Shown: piece by piece, positions 17,101 to 26,256 of the stretch
Layout of the letters: each line of letters begins with the position of its first letter
Position numbering within the stretch: position 1 is the stretch's first letter
Source: Scatonaster sp045598705
GTDB taxonomy: Bacteria > Bacillota > Clostridia > Saccharofermentanales > Saccharofermentanaceae
DNA: 62,457 nt
Direction: 5' to 3'
Assembly: GCA_045598705.1 (NCBI GenBank)
Contig: JAZLMM010000005.1
Coordinates: forward strand, 1-62,457
Notes under the pieces: generated by a model
What the model was told of the DNA's origin: nothing
The model's database searches: none
Seen by the model: only the letters and a program-made list of their open reading frames with translations
Position numbers and translations under genes: made by a program

Positions 17101-18537
17101 CTATTTCCGCTTGAGTAATGGTTTTAACAAATCTTTATGTCCTTCCCATGTATACAATGCAATAATAGCAAACACAGCAACAGCAAATAGATAGCGAATT
17201 AGAATTGCATTTATCGTAAGTAAACAAACCTCTGAAACAACTAATATCGCGACTGAACTGAAAATAAGAGTCTTCCCTGAAAACAATTGCTTTCCTTCTA
17301 TTCTATACGCAAGCAGGAAGTGGAACAGGAAGTAGAACACATACGTAACAAGTGTAGTATATGCAGCGGCTACGTAACCAAATTTTCTAATGCAGAAGAA
17401 ATTCAAAACGATATTCACCGCTGCAGCACACATGGTTGCTCCAGCTAGGCACTTGGTTTTTTCCCGATAATACTCTACTTGACAAGGGAGAGAATATAAG
17501 AAAGTAAAAAAACCTCCCGCCACAATTGGAATTACACAATAGGTCGCGTCTCTATATTTTGCAGAACCAAGAATATAGACCAACTCAGGACTGATAACGA
17601 TGACACCTACAGAAATAAACAGCACAACCAACATGTATAACGAACTATACCGTTTGATAATCTTGTGGTTACCTTCGTTCATTCTCTCAAAGAACCATGT
17701 GCCCCAAACAGGATCCAACGAACGATACGTTACATAGACGATGGAAAAGATGTTATATGCAAAGCTATATATACCTGACTCAGTCTCACCAATCATTCGA
17801 CCAATCATGATTCTGTCAAAATTAACTAGGATCACCTGACTAATGCCGTGGGGAATAATCGGCAAACAGTATTTAATTCCCCAATTGGCGTATTCTTTTG
17901 TGTGATTCGGCTTCTGTTTTTTCAGAAAATAGAATAACAAGCAGATGGCGATCAAAAAAATGACAGATGTAGAACCAATCATTCTTCCTAAATATGATTT
18001 CTTTTTGAAGACAGTATAAATCAGAAGGATAGAAAGTGAGATATTCCCGACTGCATTGATCGCTGCAATTCGAATAAAACCCTTGTAGTTATATGTTATG
18101 CTTGCATGTGCATTGTAACAAAGGAGGACTGCGTTGCTCATGGAGAAAACCATAAGCATTGCGACGCTGTAGAAATCCATCTTGAAGAGCCTTACTGCTT
18201 GTGTATGAAAAATAGCGGTTAAAGCTACCCAAAATAGCGCATTCAGGAAAATAAAGCTAACTGCCGTCGATACATATCCTTCATAGCATAAGCCCGGCTG
18301 TGTCATCTTCTCTTTTGGACCATATTTGAAATACGCTTTTTTTAAACTTGTTTCGAATCCAAAACCTATTAAATACACAAATATTCCTTCATAAGCTATG
18401 AATTCATTATATATACCAAAGTCAGAGGTTGACATCAATCGTGAAAATATTGGAAGAGTTAAAAAAGTCAATCCTTTGATTAAGTAATTGCCTATCGTAT
18501 ACCAGATTCCAGCTTTGATTACTTTTTTTTCATTCAC
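17101..18537 (-). CDS. Wzx-like oligosaccharide flippase
   Basis: A 478-residue polytopic membrane protein of the MATE/MOP polysaccharide-transporter type, with about 12-14 hydrophobic helices and the N-terminal YTIGNYLIKGLTFLTLPIFS segment typical of Wzx proteins. It would flip the undecaprenyl-linked repeat unit to the outside. The start is GTG with AGGAGG 11 bases upstream. It follows the polymerase gene by 53 bases. The gene is visibly A+T-rich, like most of the cluster. Confidence 0.85.
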   Translation of the reverse strand: MNEKKVIKAGIWYTIGNYLIKGLTFLTLPIFSRLMSTSDFGIYNEFIAYEGIFVYLIGFGFETSLKKAYFKYGPKEKMTQPGLCYEGYVSTAVSFIFLNALFWVALTAIFHTQAVRLFKMDFYSVAMLMVFSMSNAVLLCYNAHASITYNYKGFIRIAAINAVGNISLSILLIYTVFKKKSYLGRMIGSTSVIFLIAICLLFYFLKKQKPNHTKEYANWGIKYCLPIIPHGISQVILVNFDRIMIGRMIGETESGIYSFAYNIFSIVYVTYRSLDPVWGTWFFERMNEGNHKIIKRYSSLYMLVVLFISVGVIVISPELVYILGSAKYRDATYCVIPIVAGGFFTFLYSLPCQVEYYREKTKCLAGATMCAAAVNIVLNFFCIRKFGYVAAAYTTLVTYVFYFLFHFLLAYRIEGKQLFSGKTLIFSSVAILVVSEVCLLTINAILIRYLFAVAVFAIIALYTWEGHKDLLKPLLKRK

Positions 18538-18590
18538 AAATACAAAATCCTCCTAGTCTATCAAGACAAATCAATGCTTGGCGTGCATAC

Positions 18591-19910
18591 TTAACCTGCA
18601 TCCATCACTTCCGTCGATTTTCTATATTCGGCAGCCAATCTTTGGGCCGCTGTGGCCATAATTATAGAAATCGCATAGAAAGGCCAGAAAGATATTCGAT
18701 GCCAAGTCGAGTCAATCATTCCGTTAAAAAGAAGAAACAATTGGTACTCAAATGCCACACTTGCCAATAATTCCGGAAGTTTATTTCCGCTTGGTTTGCT
18801 CCTAAGTTGATTAATCGTTTTCTTTATCTTGCGAATCACATAAATCGCCGGCGTCATATATAGAATCGTTCCGATCAACCCAGTCTCGGCTAATAATTGC
18901 AACAAAACGCAATGGACATTCTCAATATACGTCTGATTGGCAGTGTTAAACATATCAATATGATACTTGGTATTTCCCCAACCGATTCCAAATATAGGAT
19001 TTTCTTTGAAGAGCTGCAAACCAGTTTTCCATAGTTCCAGTCTTCCGGAAAACATTTCTTCCCCGTTATTTGTGGAGAAATAGAAGAAAAATCTCAGATA
19101 TCGATTAGCAAGCCCCATCTTTACCGCGATTAGTATTAACACAATTAGGACTACAAGTCCGATAAAGCTATATTTAAGCGCCTTCCTAAATCTCGAATTT
19201 CGGCTGATACTTCCGCCAAAACACAATGCATATGCTAACACCAAGACTAGTACTAACAACTCTCCTTTTCTATTTACTAAGAAAACTGCACAAAGTTCGA
19301 GAAAGATCTGTATAACCGCCCATGCTTTCCCTTTCTTTGCATCGTAAATAAAGAATTTATTGACCAGTATCAGTAGAGACAATGCTAATATATGGTTTAC
19401 TAGCGTGACATTTCCACCTAGCATCACGCCATATTTCATTCGCAACATTCGTATAGTATTTGTGCGAGGTTTCTGTGCGATGAACTTTGAAATATAATTA
19501 ATGTAAATATTCGGAAATAAAGCAACGATAATTACATACACTGATACAAGAAGCCCAACTACTGTAATAGTCTGCAGAATAGTCTTCAATTCCTCTTTAC
19601 TGGGTCTTGAAAACAACGAAAGCAAGGCACAAAGGACAATTGAAAGAATTACCGTTAGTACATCAAACTCATGTCGTGAATAAGGTAAAACAAAGAAGAC
19701 CGCAGAAACCAACGCGAGCAATGCATAAGCCACATTAATTCTAGAAAAGTATATCTTTGGATTAAGACTTACACTTACTGCCAGCAACATGCCCATTGCT
19801 ACATAGGCAAATAGCATGCTGATTCCCATATCTGCAAACACAAAAAAGAAGAGTGCAAATATGGTGGTCATAAGTGCCAGTGGGATATAAATTCCTTGCT
19901 TCAGTGTCAT
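18591..19910 (-). CDS. Wzy-like O-antigen polymerase/ligase
   Basis: A 439-residue membrane protein with about 10-12 helices. A large loop contains NPIFGIGWGNTKYH followed by ENVHCVLLQLLAETGLIG, the signature of the O-antigen ligase/polymerase (Wzy_C) family. It would join lipid-linked repeat units on the outer face of the membrane or ligate the polymer to an acceptor. GGAGG precedes the ATG. It is paired with the adjacent flippase gene. Confidence 0.85.
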   Translation of the reverse strand: MTLKQGIYIPLALMTTIFALFFFVFADMGISMLFAYVAMGMLLAVSVSLNPKIYFSRINVAYALLALVSAVFFVLPYSRHEFDVLTVILSIVLCALLSLFSRPSKEELKTILQTITVVGLLVSVYVIIVALFPNIYINYISKFIAQKPRTNTIRMLRMKYGVMLGGNVTLVNHILALSLLILVNKFFIYDAKKGKAWAVIQIFLELCAVFLVNRKGELLVLVLVLAYALCFGGSISRNSRFRKALKYSFIGLVVLIVLILIAVKMGLANRYLRFFFYFSTNNGEEMFSGRLELWKTGLQLFKENPIFGIGWGNTKYHIDMFNTANQTYIENVHCVLLQLLAETGLIGTILYMTPAIYVIRKIKKTINQLRSKPSGNKLPELLASVAFEYQLFLLFNGMIDSTWHRISFWPFYAISIIMATAAQRLAAEYRKSTEVMDAG

Positions 19911-19968
19911 GCGTTATCCTCCAAATAGCATTTAGGAAATGCGTGTGAGTAACACCTCCGATATTCTC

Positions 19969-21024
19969 TTATATAATCTCCTTCAGTATCTCAACCGTGT
20001 GTGCTAAACCTTCTTCTGCATTGAAACACCCTTTCCAACCCAGACCTAGAAGGTTGCTAGCCTCCAATGATGAATTGCTCATAGGATTGAATCCTTTTTT
20101 CTCAGCTTCTGTGGGGAGCTCAACATTGAGTTGAACATTTCCTGCTTTGGCAAGAATCTCACCAAGTTCTTTGATTGTGATGATTGAGGCAGGATTAGAA
20201 ATATTATAGGCATGGCAATTCTCTCCGGAAAGCAGAACCTTCAACATTGCAGATGCACAGTCAAGACTATATACGTAAGATCTAATCTGGCTTCCGTCGC
20301 TCTTCATAACTAGATTCTCACCTCTAGCCACAGCATACGCCCATGCTGATCCCACTCTAACATCATATGGTGATGCTGTCGGTCCATATATATGACCTGG
20401 ACGGACAATTACACTCTCGATGCCATACTCATCTGCATATGATGCACACAGAGTTTCAGCAGCACATTTTCCAATAGAGTATGAATTACGCGATTTCAGA
20501 AGATCAATAAATCCATATTCTCCTTCTTTAAAAGGTTCGTCACCTGGCTTTGCGCCGTAGACTTCAGAAGAAGAGATGTATAGGATGCGCTTGGATCCTG
20601 ACTCCTTGGCATAATCTAGCAGGTACTTCATTCCAAGGAAATTGGACATCATCGTCTCAACTGGTTCCTTAACGATCATATTTGGAGATGCATTACTAGC
20701 GCCATGAATAATATAATCAGCATGAACATCTATGTAATTGTCAGTCTTTGATGCATCATAAGTCACAAACGTAAAGTCGTCCCTGTCAACCATACCTTTG
20801 AAGCGATCTTGCATCTCTTTGAGCCATCTTCCTGCTGCCAGAATCTGGATTTTCTTCTCGTGATTATCATTGTAGCGGAAAAGAATATCCACAACAGAAG
20901 AACAAATCAAACCTGCTGCACCTGTAATCAAAACACTCTTTCCTGCAATTTCATCCAATTCTGGGAGAACTGCCAATACTCTATCTATATCTGATTTCCA
21001 CAAGTTAGTATCATATACTATCAT
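19969..21024 (-). CDS. NAD-dependent epimerase/dehydratase beside the IspD/TarI gene
   Basis: A 351-residue extended SDR with LITGAAGLICSSVVDIL near residues 33-49, ISSSEVYG and the catalytic YSIGKCAAE (Tyr/Lys). It lies directly after the IspD/TarI-like gene (12-base gap). Pairs of an IspD-like cytidylyltransferase with a reductase make CDP-activated alditols such as CDP-ribitol; here the partner is an extended SDR rather than a TarJ-type alcohol dehydrogenase, so the product may be a different CDP-polyol or CDP-sugar. Confidence 0.85.
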   Translation of the reverse strand: MIVYDTNLWKSDIDRVLAVLPELDEIAGKSVLITGAAGLICSSVVDILFRYNDNHEKKIQILAAGRWLKEMQDRFKGMVDRDDFTFVTYDASKTDNYIDVHADYIIHGASNASPNMIVKEPVETMMSNFLGMKYLLDYAKESGSKRILYISSSEVYGAKPGDEPFKEGEYGFIDLLKSRNSYSIGKCAAETLCASYADEYGIESVIVRPGHIYGPTASPYDVRVGSAWAYAVARGENLVMKSDGSQIRSYVYSLDCASAMLKVLLSGENCHAYNISNPASIITIKELGEILAKAGNVQLNVELPTEAEKKGFNPMSNSSLEASNLLGLGWKGCFNAEEGLAHTVEILKEII

Positions 21025-21036
21025 AATTAATCTCCC

Positions 21037-21750
21037 TTACTTAAGCCAATCAGAACGTTTTGCCGCTAATAATGCCTTAAAAATATCGATATCTTCAACA
21101 GTAGTTAACTTGATATTCTTCTCTGATCCAGAAGAGAAATACACCTGCTCTCCCATTTCAATCTTCAGCGTACAGGAAGCTACAGAATTTGTAATACCCG
21201 CCTCTAATGCTCTCCTATGGAGATCACAAATATCACCAATCTTGAAAGCCTGTGGAGTTTGAGTTCTCTTCAAACGATCGCGAGGATAGGAACCAACGGA
21301 GACCACCCCATCCTCAGTCTGCATCATTGCCTCCGCGCACGGGATTACTGTAATCGCATTGCCAAATTCTCGTGCAACACGAATATTGTCCGATATAATC
21401 TCTGCACTCACCATCGGCCGGATGGCATCGTGAATTAGGACGATATCTTCAGGTTTAAAGTGTTTCTCGAGTTCATATACGCCATTTCTAATAGAGTCCT
21501 GACCATTCTTTCCACCAGCAACAACATACTGAAGTTTTGTAATATTAAACTGTTTTGCATATGCCCAAAGCACCTGTTCCCACCCTTCGATGCATACAAC
21601 TGCAATTGCATCGATTTCCGGATGTGTTTCAAATGCTTCCAGCGTATATACAATAATTGGGCGTTCATTGACTGTAATAAACTGTTTAGGTATATCCTGA
21701 TGCATACGGTTACCTGCGCCACCTGCGATGATTAATGCAACATTTGCCAT
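21037..21750 (-). CDS. IspD/TarI-family cytidylyltransferase
   Basis: A 237-residue cytidylyltransferase with nucleotide loop IIAGGAGNRMHQDIPKQF near residues 7-24 and the family segments LIHDAIRPMVS and TQTPQAFK. IspD makes CDP-methylerythritol and TarI/Bcs1 make CDP-ribitol. Location between an epimerase and two LicD genes argues for alditol activation in surface-polymer synthesis rather than isoprenoid synthesis (inference). GGGAG precedes the ATG. Confidence 0.88.
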   Translation of the reverse strand: MANVALIIAGGAGNRMHQDIPKQFITVNERPIIVYTLEAFETHPEIDAIAVVCIEGWEQVLWAYAKQFNITKLQYVVAGGKNGQDSIRNGVYELEKHFKPEDIVLIHDAIRPMVSAEIISDNIRVAREFGNAITVIPCAEAMMQTEDGVVSVGSYPRDRLKRTQTPQAFKIGDICDLHRRALEAGITNSVASCTLKIEMGEQVYFSSGSEKNIKLTTVEDIDIFKALLAAKRSDWLK

Positions 21751-21774
21751 AATAGTAGTCTCCCTCTAAATGAT

Positions 21775-22593
21775 TTATTGTTTCCAATAATAGCTTGTAT
21801 GATGATCTAGATTGCACTCTTGATCTGGTCTTTTCATATAGTCTCCATACAGCGTTGTTAAGTAGTCGTCGTATCCATTCATGACCGGAAATTCTGCTCC
21901 CTCAAACGGAACATATACTTGCTCATGGAACCATTCTTTCTTAAACCACTCTTTTTCCATAAAGTGAATCAATATAGAACAACCTACATACTCGCTGGCA
22001 TCATATTCTCTGGCTTTCGCTTTTTTGTCAATACGCTTGCAAATTCTATGTGCTCCAACAAGTTTTGTAAACAACGAAGCAAGTTTCTTTAACGGAATCC
22101 ATTTCTCATCTGGACTGAAATTTACCTTCAATGAAGAATAATAAAGTGAGTAAGTAAATCTGAGTTTTTTATAGTAAGAAGCCACCTTTTTACGGGAACT
22201 TGGTAAACCGTCCATTGGAAGAATATCCATTGTTACACCAAGATGTGAATAGTCAACCAATTCATGCTTGGCTACTGTATTCTCATCTACGAAGCAACTG
22301 TATGGACGATTCCAGGAAGGGTCATGTAATGAATACACCTTGAATCTACCATCATTATCTTGTTCTAATAAGGTTATCAACTTGTCATATTCTTTTCTAG
22401 GGAGCATGATATCAATATCATCATCCCAAGGGATAAAACCCTTTTCTCGAATTGCACCAATTGCAGTTCCTCCTGACAAGAAATATACTATGCCATTATC
22501 CTTACAGACAGAATCTATCTTCTTAAGCATTTCTCGAAGGCTATTATGCACTTCTGCCATGCTCAGTTCTCTTTGAATACTGTTATCAACCAT
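21775..22593 (-). CDS. LicD-family phosphotransferase (second copy)
   Basis: A 272-residue LicD/fukutin-like protein. The nucleotidyltransferase-fold signature GTAIGAIREKGFIPWDDDID lies near residues 43-62, with the metal-binding Asp triad. LicD enzymes transfer phosphocholine, phosphoribitol or phosphonates from a CMP/CDP donor to a glycan hydroxyl. The ATG at 22593 has AGGTG six bases upstream; a GTG at 22602, abutting the previous gene's stop, is the alternative. It is adjacent to a divergent LicD paralogue, which suggests two different transfers. Confidence 0.85.
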   Translation of the reverse strand: MVDNSIQRELSMAEVHNSLREMLKKIDSVCKDNGIVYFLSGGTAIGAIREKGFIPWDDDIDIMLPRKEYDKLITLLEQDNDGRFKVYSLHDPSWNRPYSCFVDENTVAKHELVDYSHLGVTMDILPMDGLPSSRKKVASYYKKLRFTYSLYYSSLKVNFSPDEKWIPLKKLASLFTKLVGAHRICKRIDKKAKAREYDASEYVGCSILIHFMEKEWFKKEWFHEQVYVPFEGAEFPVMNGYDDYLTTLYGDYMKRPDQECNLDHHTSYYWKQ

Positions 22594-22602
22594 GTTCTTC
22601 AC

Positions 22603-23484
22603 CTAGTCTCTCGTTTTCTTGTCTTTATAGTAGTATTTCCCCTCATAGTTTGAATAAGGTTCATCGCAATTTAGATAAATAATGTCGTGAACTGATACTC
22701 TCTTATCTTCCGGAGGGAACTCCATATAATGATCACCGTAACAAATTTGGCACATGAGCTCTGGTTTAGTAGGGCAGGGAGCCATAAAGTCTTCAAACTG
22801 CATGTATTTGGGTTCCTCGAACATTTCCACTGGAAACTTCAATGCAGAAAACAAGGTGACATCGTTTCCAAAAAAAACAGAGCAATAATTACGACCACCG
22901 TTGTTTTTTAATTTGTTCTCGATTTTGCGTATTTTTCTTTCTGCTGATTTTTGAGAGTACATGCCCATAAACAACTTAGTTACTATTTGAGCCATTTTAC
23001 CGTGGTTTCTCGGTAATTCGTGACACTGTTTCATATATAGAATGCGTAATATGTATGAGTCTATTATCAGTTTATGAGCCACAAACGGGTTGTCTGGATA
23101 AGGATACAAAACATATATGTCAATTTTGACACCATGGTTTGTATCTTTCATCCCCTCTTCACCTATAAAACAAGTCGTTAATGAATCTCTGATTGAACAA
23201 CTCATTATTGACCAATTCTTATCAGTATCTCGCGTTTGCAAAAAATACTGTTCCTTAAACAAGTCTTTGGCGGCAACTAATTTTTCCATTTCTGTAGTAG
23301 TCATTACAACATCGATGTCATCATCCCAAGGAATAAATCCTTTGTGCCGAATTGCCCCTAGACAACTTCCATAAGCTAGATAGTAGCGGATTCCTGCTTC
23401 TTTGCAAACTCGGTCTAGCTCGCGAAGAATTTCAAGTTGCTTGTTTTTAAATGCTTCAGTATCTATCTTCATTGTATCCACCAT
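22603..23484 (-). CDS. LicD-family phosphotransferase (first copy)
   Basis: A 293-residue LicD-type protein. GSCLGAIRHKGFIPWDDDID lies near residues 43-62, and the C-terminal half has Cys/Tyr-rich motifs usual for the family. It shares the core motif with the next gene but differs elsewhere, so it is not a recent duplicate. The start at 23484 follows the ATP-grasp/HAD stop by three bases; an ATG at 23472 with GGTGG five bases upstream is also plausible. Confidence 0.85.
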   Translation of the reverse strand: MVDTMKIDTEAFKNKQLEILRELDRVCKEAGIRYYLAYGSCLGAIRHKGFIPWDDDIDVVMTTTEMEKLVAAKDLFKEQYFLQTRDTDKNWSIMSCSIRDSLTTCFIGEEGMKDTNHGVKIDIYVLYPYPDNPFVAHKLIIDSYILRILYMKQCHELPRNHGKMAQIVTKLFMGMYSQKSAERKIRKIENKLKNNGGRNYCSVFFGNDVTLFSALKFPVEMFEEPKYMQFEDFMAPCPTKPELMCQICYGDHYMEFPPEDKRVSVHDIIYLNCDEPYSNYEGKYYYKDKKTRD

Positions 23485-23487
23485 CGA

Positions 23488-25107
23488 TCAAGAATTCGCC
23501 ATCCCTTCGTAATTAATAACTGATAAAAGACTTTCTTTCAATGCTTTGATAGAATCTACCATATTTAAGTCACTATATGTATCTGCATTTTCACTATACA
23601 GTCCATCATTGTTCTTAAAAAATAAACTCCGCATTCCCAACTGTTGGGGAGCTTGAAAATCCTTTGTTGGATTGTCACCTACATACACTATATCTGATGG
23701 ATTCAATCGCCAACGCGTATAGATTATCCTAAATGCAATATCACAAGGCTTTCTAAACTGTACTCCCCCCAGTTCATCCGTAATAATGCAGTCATCTACA
23801 TTTAGATTTAGCGCTTCTAACTTATTTCTCTGACCCTCTGGTCTACCATCTGTAATAATACCAACTTTAATTCCGTTTGCTTTTAATTTCCCAATCAGTT
23901 CCGCTAACCCTGAATAGAGATGGATGTTCGGTTTGTGATTTCTATATATACTCAGTATTGTTTCCTTTTCGCACGATCGCCCAAGTTCTTCTAGAAGTTT
24001 ATCTATAGGCTTTTCACCTGCTGTGAAATAGCTCCATAACCTATCCGTATAGTCTTCTCCAAGATAATCACTTACCGCACCAAAGCCACTAATAATATAT
24101 TCTTTCTCCGAATACAGCGTATCATCCAAATCAAATATCACACCCTTGATCTGGGCCATACCTTCTGTAATACATACAGATTGATCAAAACGACTATATA
24201 TTGCACCATCAGCAATTTCTTCTATGTAATCAACAGTCTCTCCGTCCATTAGTTTTAATATCGACTCGGCGCTTCTGGCTCCAGCTTTCATTGAAAGAGG
24301 GGCTCCACCGCCAAAACGAGGGTTAATCTCAATAAACCAATCTATACCGTCAGAATCGCGAATCAACTGGACTGTCATTGGACCACAAGGATTAAACATC
24401 CTGCACAAAGTCTTTGCCTCTTCCACCATAACGGAATCCATCGTGATTTGGGTTTTGAGTACTTCACCTGCTCTAACTTGAAGTCGTTCACGCGGAACAA
24501 TTGATATAGGGCTTCCATTCCAATCGCAGAAAATATCTATGGTGTATTCACGCCCGCTTACAAATGGTTGGACTATATAATCCTCGATTTGCCCTGCATA
24601 CACTTCTAATTCCTCTTCGTTTTCAACTTTGAACGCATTAATGGAGCTGCTTCCATCTTTCGGTTTAATAAATGCAGGATAACCGCCTCGATAATTCTTC
24701 CAATCATTCACAGGCATTGGTGCATGTAGTCCACTATCAACAAAGAATTGAGAAGTATGATTCTTATCTCTACAGATACGAATCTTGTCTGGCGCACTAA
24801 TCATGACCTTCGTGCCTATTTCTTCAAAATTCTTCTTGTTCTCACTTAAAATTAAAAGGTCTGTGTCAATCGTTGGGATAATCAGGTCAATCTTGTCTCT
24901 TGCACATATAGACAGAAGATTGTCTATATATCCAGGATCTTTCATTGGTAATACTCGGCGTGTAAAATCACAGTACGCTAGTGCCGGCGCATTTCCCGTT
25001 ATATCTGCCCCATAGATCTTAATGGACTTATTCAGTATCAATGCAGCACTTCGAAATGCTTGAATTAATTCAATTCTTCTGCCTACGCCTGTAAATAGAA
25101 TATTCAT
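23488..25107 (-). CDS. ATP-grasp ligase fused to HAD-family hydrolase
   Basis: A 539-residue fusion. Residues 1 to about 310 form an ATP-grasp domain of the carbamoyl-phosphate-synthase-like type: MNILFTGVGRRIE at the N-terminus, YPAFIKPKDGSSS for ATP binding and WFIEINPRFGGG for metal binding. Residues about 320-535 are a HAD hydrolase with the nucleophile motif GVIFDLDDTL, TDGR and VGDNPTKDF. The ATP-grasp half could form an amide bond between a carboxylate and an amino sugar; the HAD half may dephosphorylate an intermediate. The stop of the sugar transferase gene overlaps its start by one base. Confidence 0.85.
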   Translation of the reverse strand: MNILFTGVGRRIELIQAFRSAALILNKSIKIYGADITGNAPALAYCDFTRRVLPMKDPGYIDNLLSICARDKIDLIIPTIDTDLLILSENKKNFEEIGTKVMISAPDKIRICRDKNHTSQFFVDSGLHAPMPVNDWKNYRGGYPAFIKPKDGSSSINAFKVENEEELEVYAGQIEDYIVQPFVSGREYTIDIFCDWNGSPISIVPRERLQVRAGEVLKTQITMDSVMVEEAKTLCRMFNPCGPMTVQLIRDSDGIDWFIEINPRFGGGAPLSMKAGARSAESILKLMDGETVDYIEEIADGAIYSRFDQSVCITEGMAQIKGVIFDLDDTLYSEKEYIISGFGAVSDYLGEDYTDRLWSYFTAGEKPIDKLLEELGRSCEKETILSIYRNHKPNIHLYSGLAELIGKLKANGIKVGIITDGRPEGQRNKLEALNLNVDDCIITDELGGVQFRKPCDIAFRIIYTRWRLNPSDIVYVGDNPTKDFQAPQQLGMRSLFFKNNDGLYSENADTYSDLNMVDSIKALKESLLSVINYEGMANS

Positions 25108-25736
25108 TACTTATTTTCCCCCATAAATTCTTCCATTGTAGCCTCGCCTGCCGCACTAATGCCTTCGCGTTTGAGTACCGTTTTCACTGTCCCTAAGATA
25201 ATCTTCAAATCGACCAAGAACGTAACTTTATCCACATACTTGACGTCCCAAGCGAATTTTTCTTCCCATGATATTGCATTTCTTCCGTTTATCTGTGCCA
25301 TTCCTGTGAAACCTGGACGAACCTCATGACGACGAGCTTGAGTTGGTGTATATCGATTTAAGTACCTTGTCAACAACGGGCGCGGTCCAACTATTGCCAT
25401 ATCGCCTCGAATAATGTTAAAAAGTTCAGGAAGTTCATCTAACGAAGTCGAACGCAATTTCTTCCCAAATGGAGTAAGTCTTTCTGCATCTTTAGTAGGA
25501 TCTATAACGCCATCTTGAGGTGGAAGCATTGTGCGGAACTTATAAAGGCGAAAAATCTTGCCATCCTTTCCCGGCCTTTCTTGCTTAAAAAGTATGGGAG
25601 ATCCAAGTTTTACCCGAACTAGGATCGCCGTCACCAGCATTATTGGAGATAACACAATTATCGCAAAGAGTGCACATAGAAAATCTAGTGGGCGCTTAAA
25701 TAGTTTTTCGTATACTCCGTAAGGTTTATGATTCAT
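25107..25736 (-). CDS. PglC-like initiating phosphosugar transferase
   Basis: A 209-residue monotopic phosphoglycosyl transferase. It has the hydrophobic N-terminal re-entrant helix, then KQERPGKDGKIFRLYKFRTM, LRSTSLDELPELFNII and GPRPLL...RPGFTGMAQINGRN. It transfers a sugar-1-phosphate from a UDP-sugar to undecaprenyl phosphate, starting the repeat unit. With a PglD-like acetyltransferase and an aminotransferase upstream, the sugar may be diacetylbacillosamine. ATG at 25736 has AGGTG six bases upstream; a GTG at 25760 overlapping the preceding stop is the alternative. Confidence 0.9.
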   Translation of the reverse strand: MNHKPYGVYEKLFKRPLDFLCALFAIIVLSPIMLVTAILVRVKLGSPILFKQERPGKDGKIFRLYKFRTMLPPQDGVIDPTKDAERLTPFGKKLRSTSLDELPELFNIIRGDMAIVGPRPLLTRYLNRYTPTQARRHEVRPGFTGMAQINGRNAISWEEKFAWDVKYVDKVTFLVDLKIILGTVKTVLKREGISAAGEATMEEFMGENK

Positions 25737-25756
25737 ATACTTCACCTGTTCTTCTA

Positions 25757-26233
25757 TCACTTCAACGACTGCTTTTTTCTCTTTTCTACAAATTCATCAA
25801 ATGAACATATGCGCCTTGCAGGAACTCCTCCCACAACAGAATTTGATGGTATATCCTTATTTACGAGACTTCCCGCACCTACGATTACATTTGAACCAAT
25901 GTTTGCTCCACCGAGAATAGTGGTGTTTGATCCAATGAACACATTATCGCCAATGTGTATGTCTCCAATATGTTCTTTGAATTCAAAGTCATTTCCCTCA
26001 CGGTGATTTAACATATCATGAATAACATCATGTGTAATAAAAAACACTTTTGATCCACAACGAACATTATTACCTAGATAAATCCTTTCAGCATACAAAG
26101 GAACTAATCTATCACGCCAAATTGAGTTTTCACCTATATGACCAAACACATTGTGCTTTTTCAGGTATTTTACTCTTTTATCAGAATTCATCATCAACGA
26201 GATTCTAAAAGAATGCCATAATCGTTTGTTCAT
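25757..26233 (-). CDS. Hexapeptide-repeat acyltransferase
   Basis: A 158-residue left-handed beta-helix acyltransferase. Imperfect hexapeptide repeats run over about residues 35-135 (for example IHIGDNVFIGSNTTILGGA) and end with the typical VVGGVPARRI. It likely O-acetylates a sugar of the polymer or a lipid-linked intermediate. AGGGGG lies upstream of the ATG. It is between the aminotransferase and initiating transferase genes. Confidence 0.8.
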   Translation of the reverse strand: MNKRLWHSFRISLMMNSDKRVKYLKKHNVFGHIGENSIWRDRLVPLYAERIYLGNNVRCGSKVFFITHDVIHDMLNHREGNDFEFKEHIGDIHIGDNVFIGSNTTILGGANIGSNVIVGAGSLVNKDIPSNSVVGGVPARRICSFDEFVEKRKKQSLK

Positions 26234-26256
26234 AGGATCCCCCTATATTACTTGTA

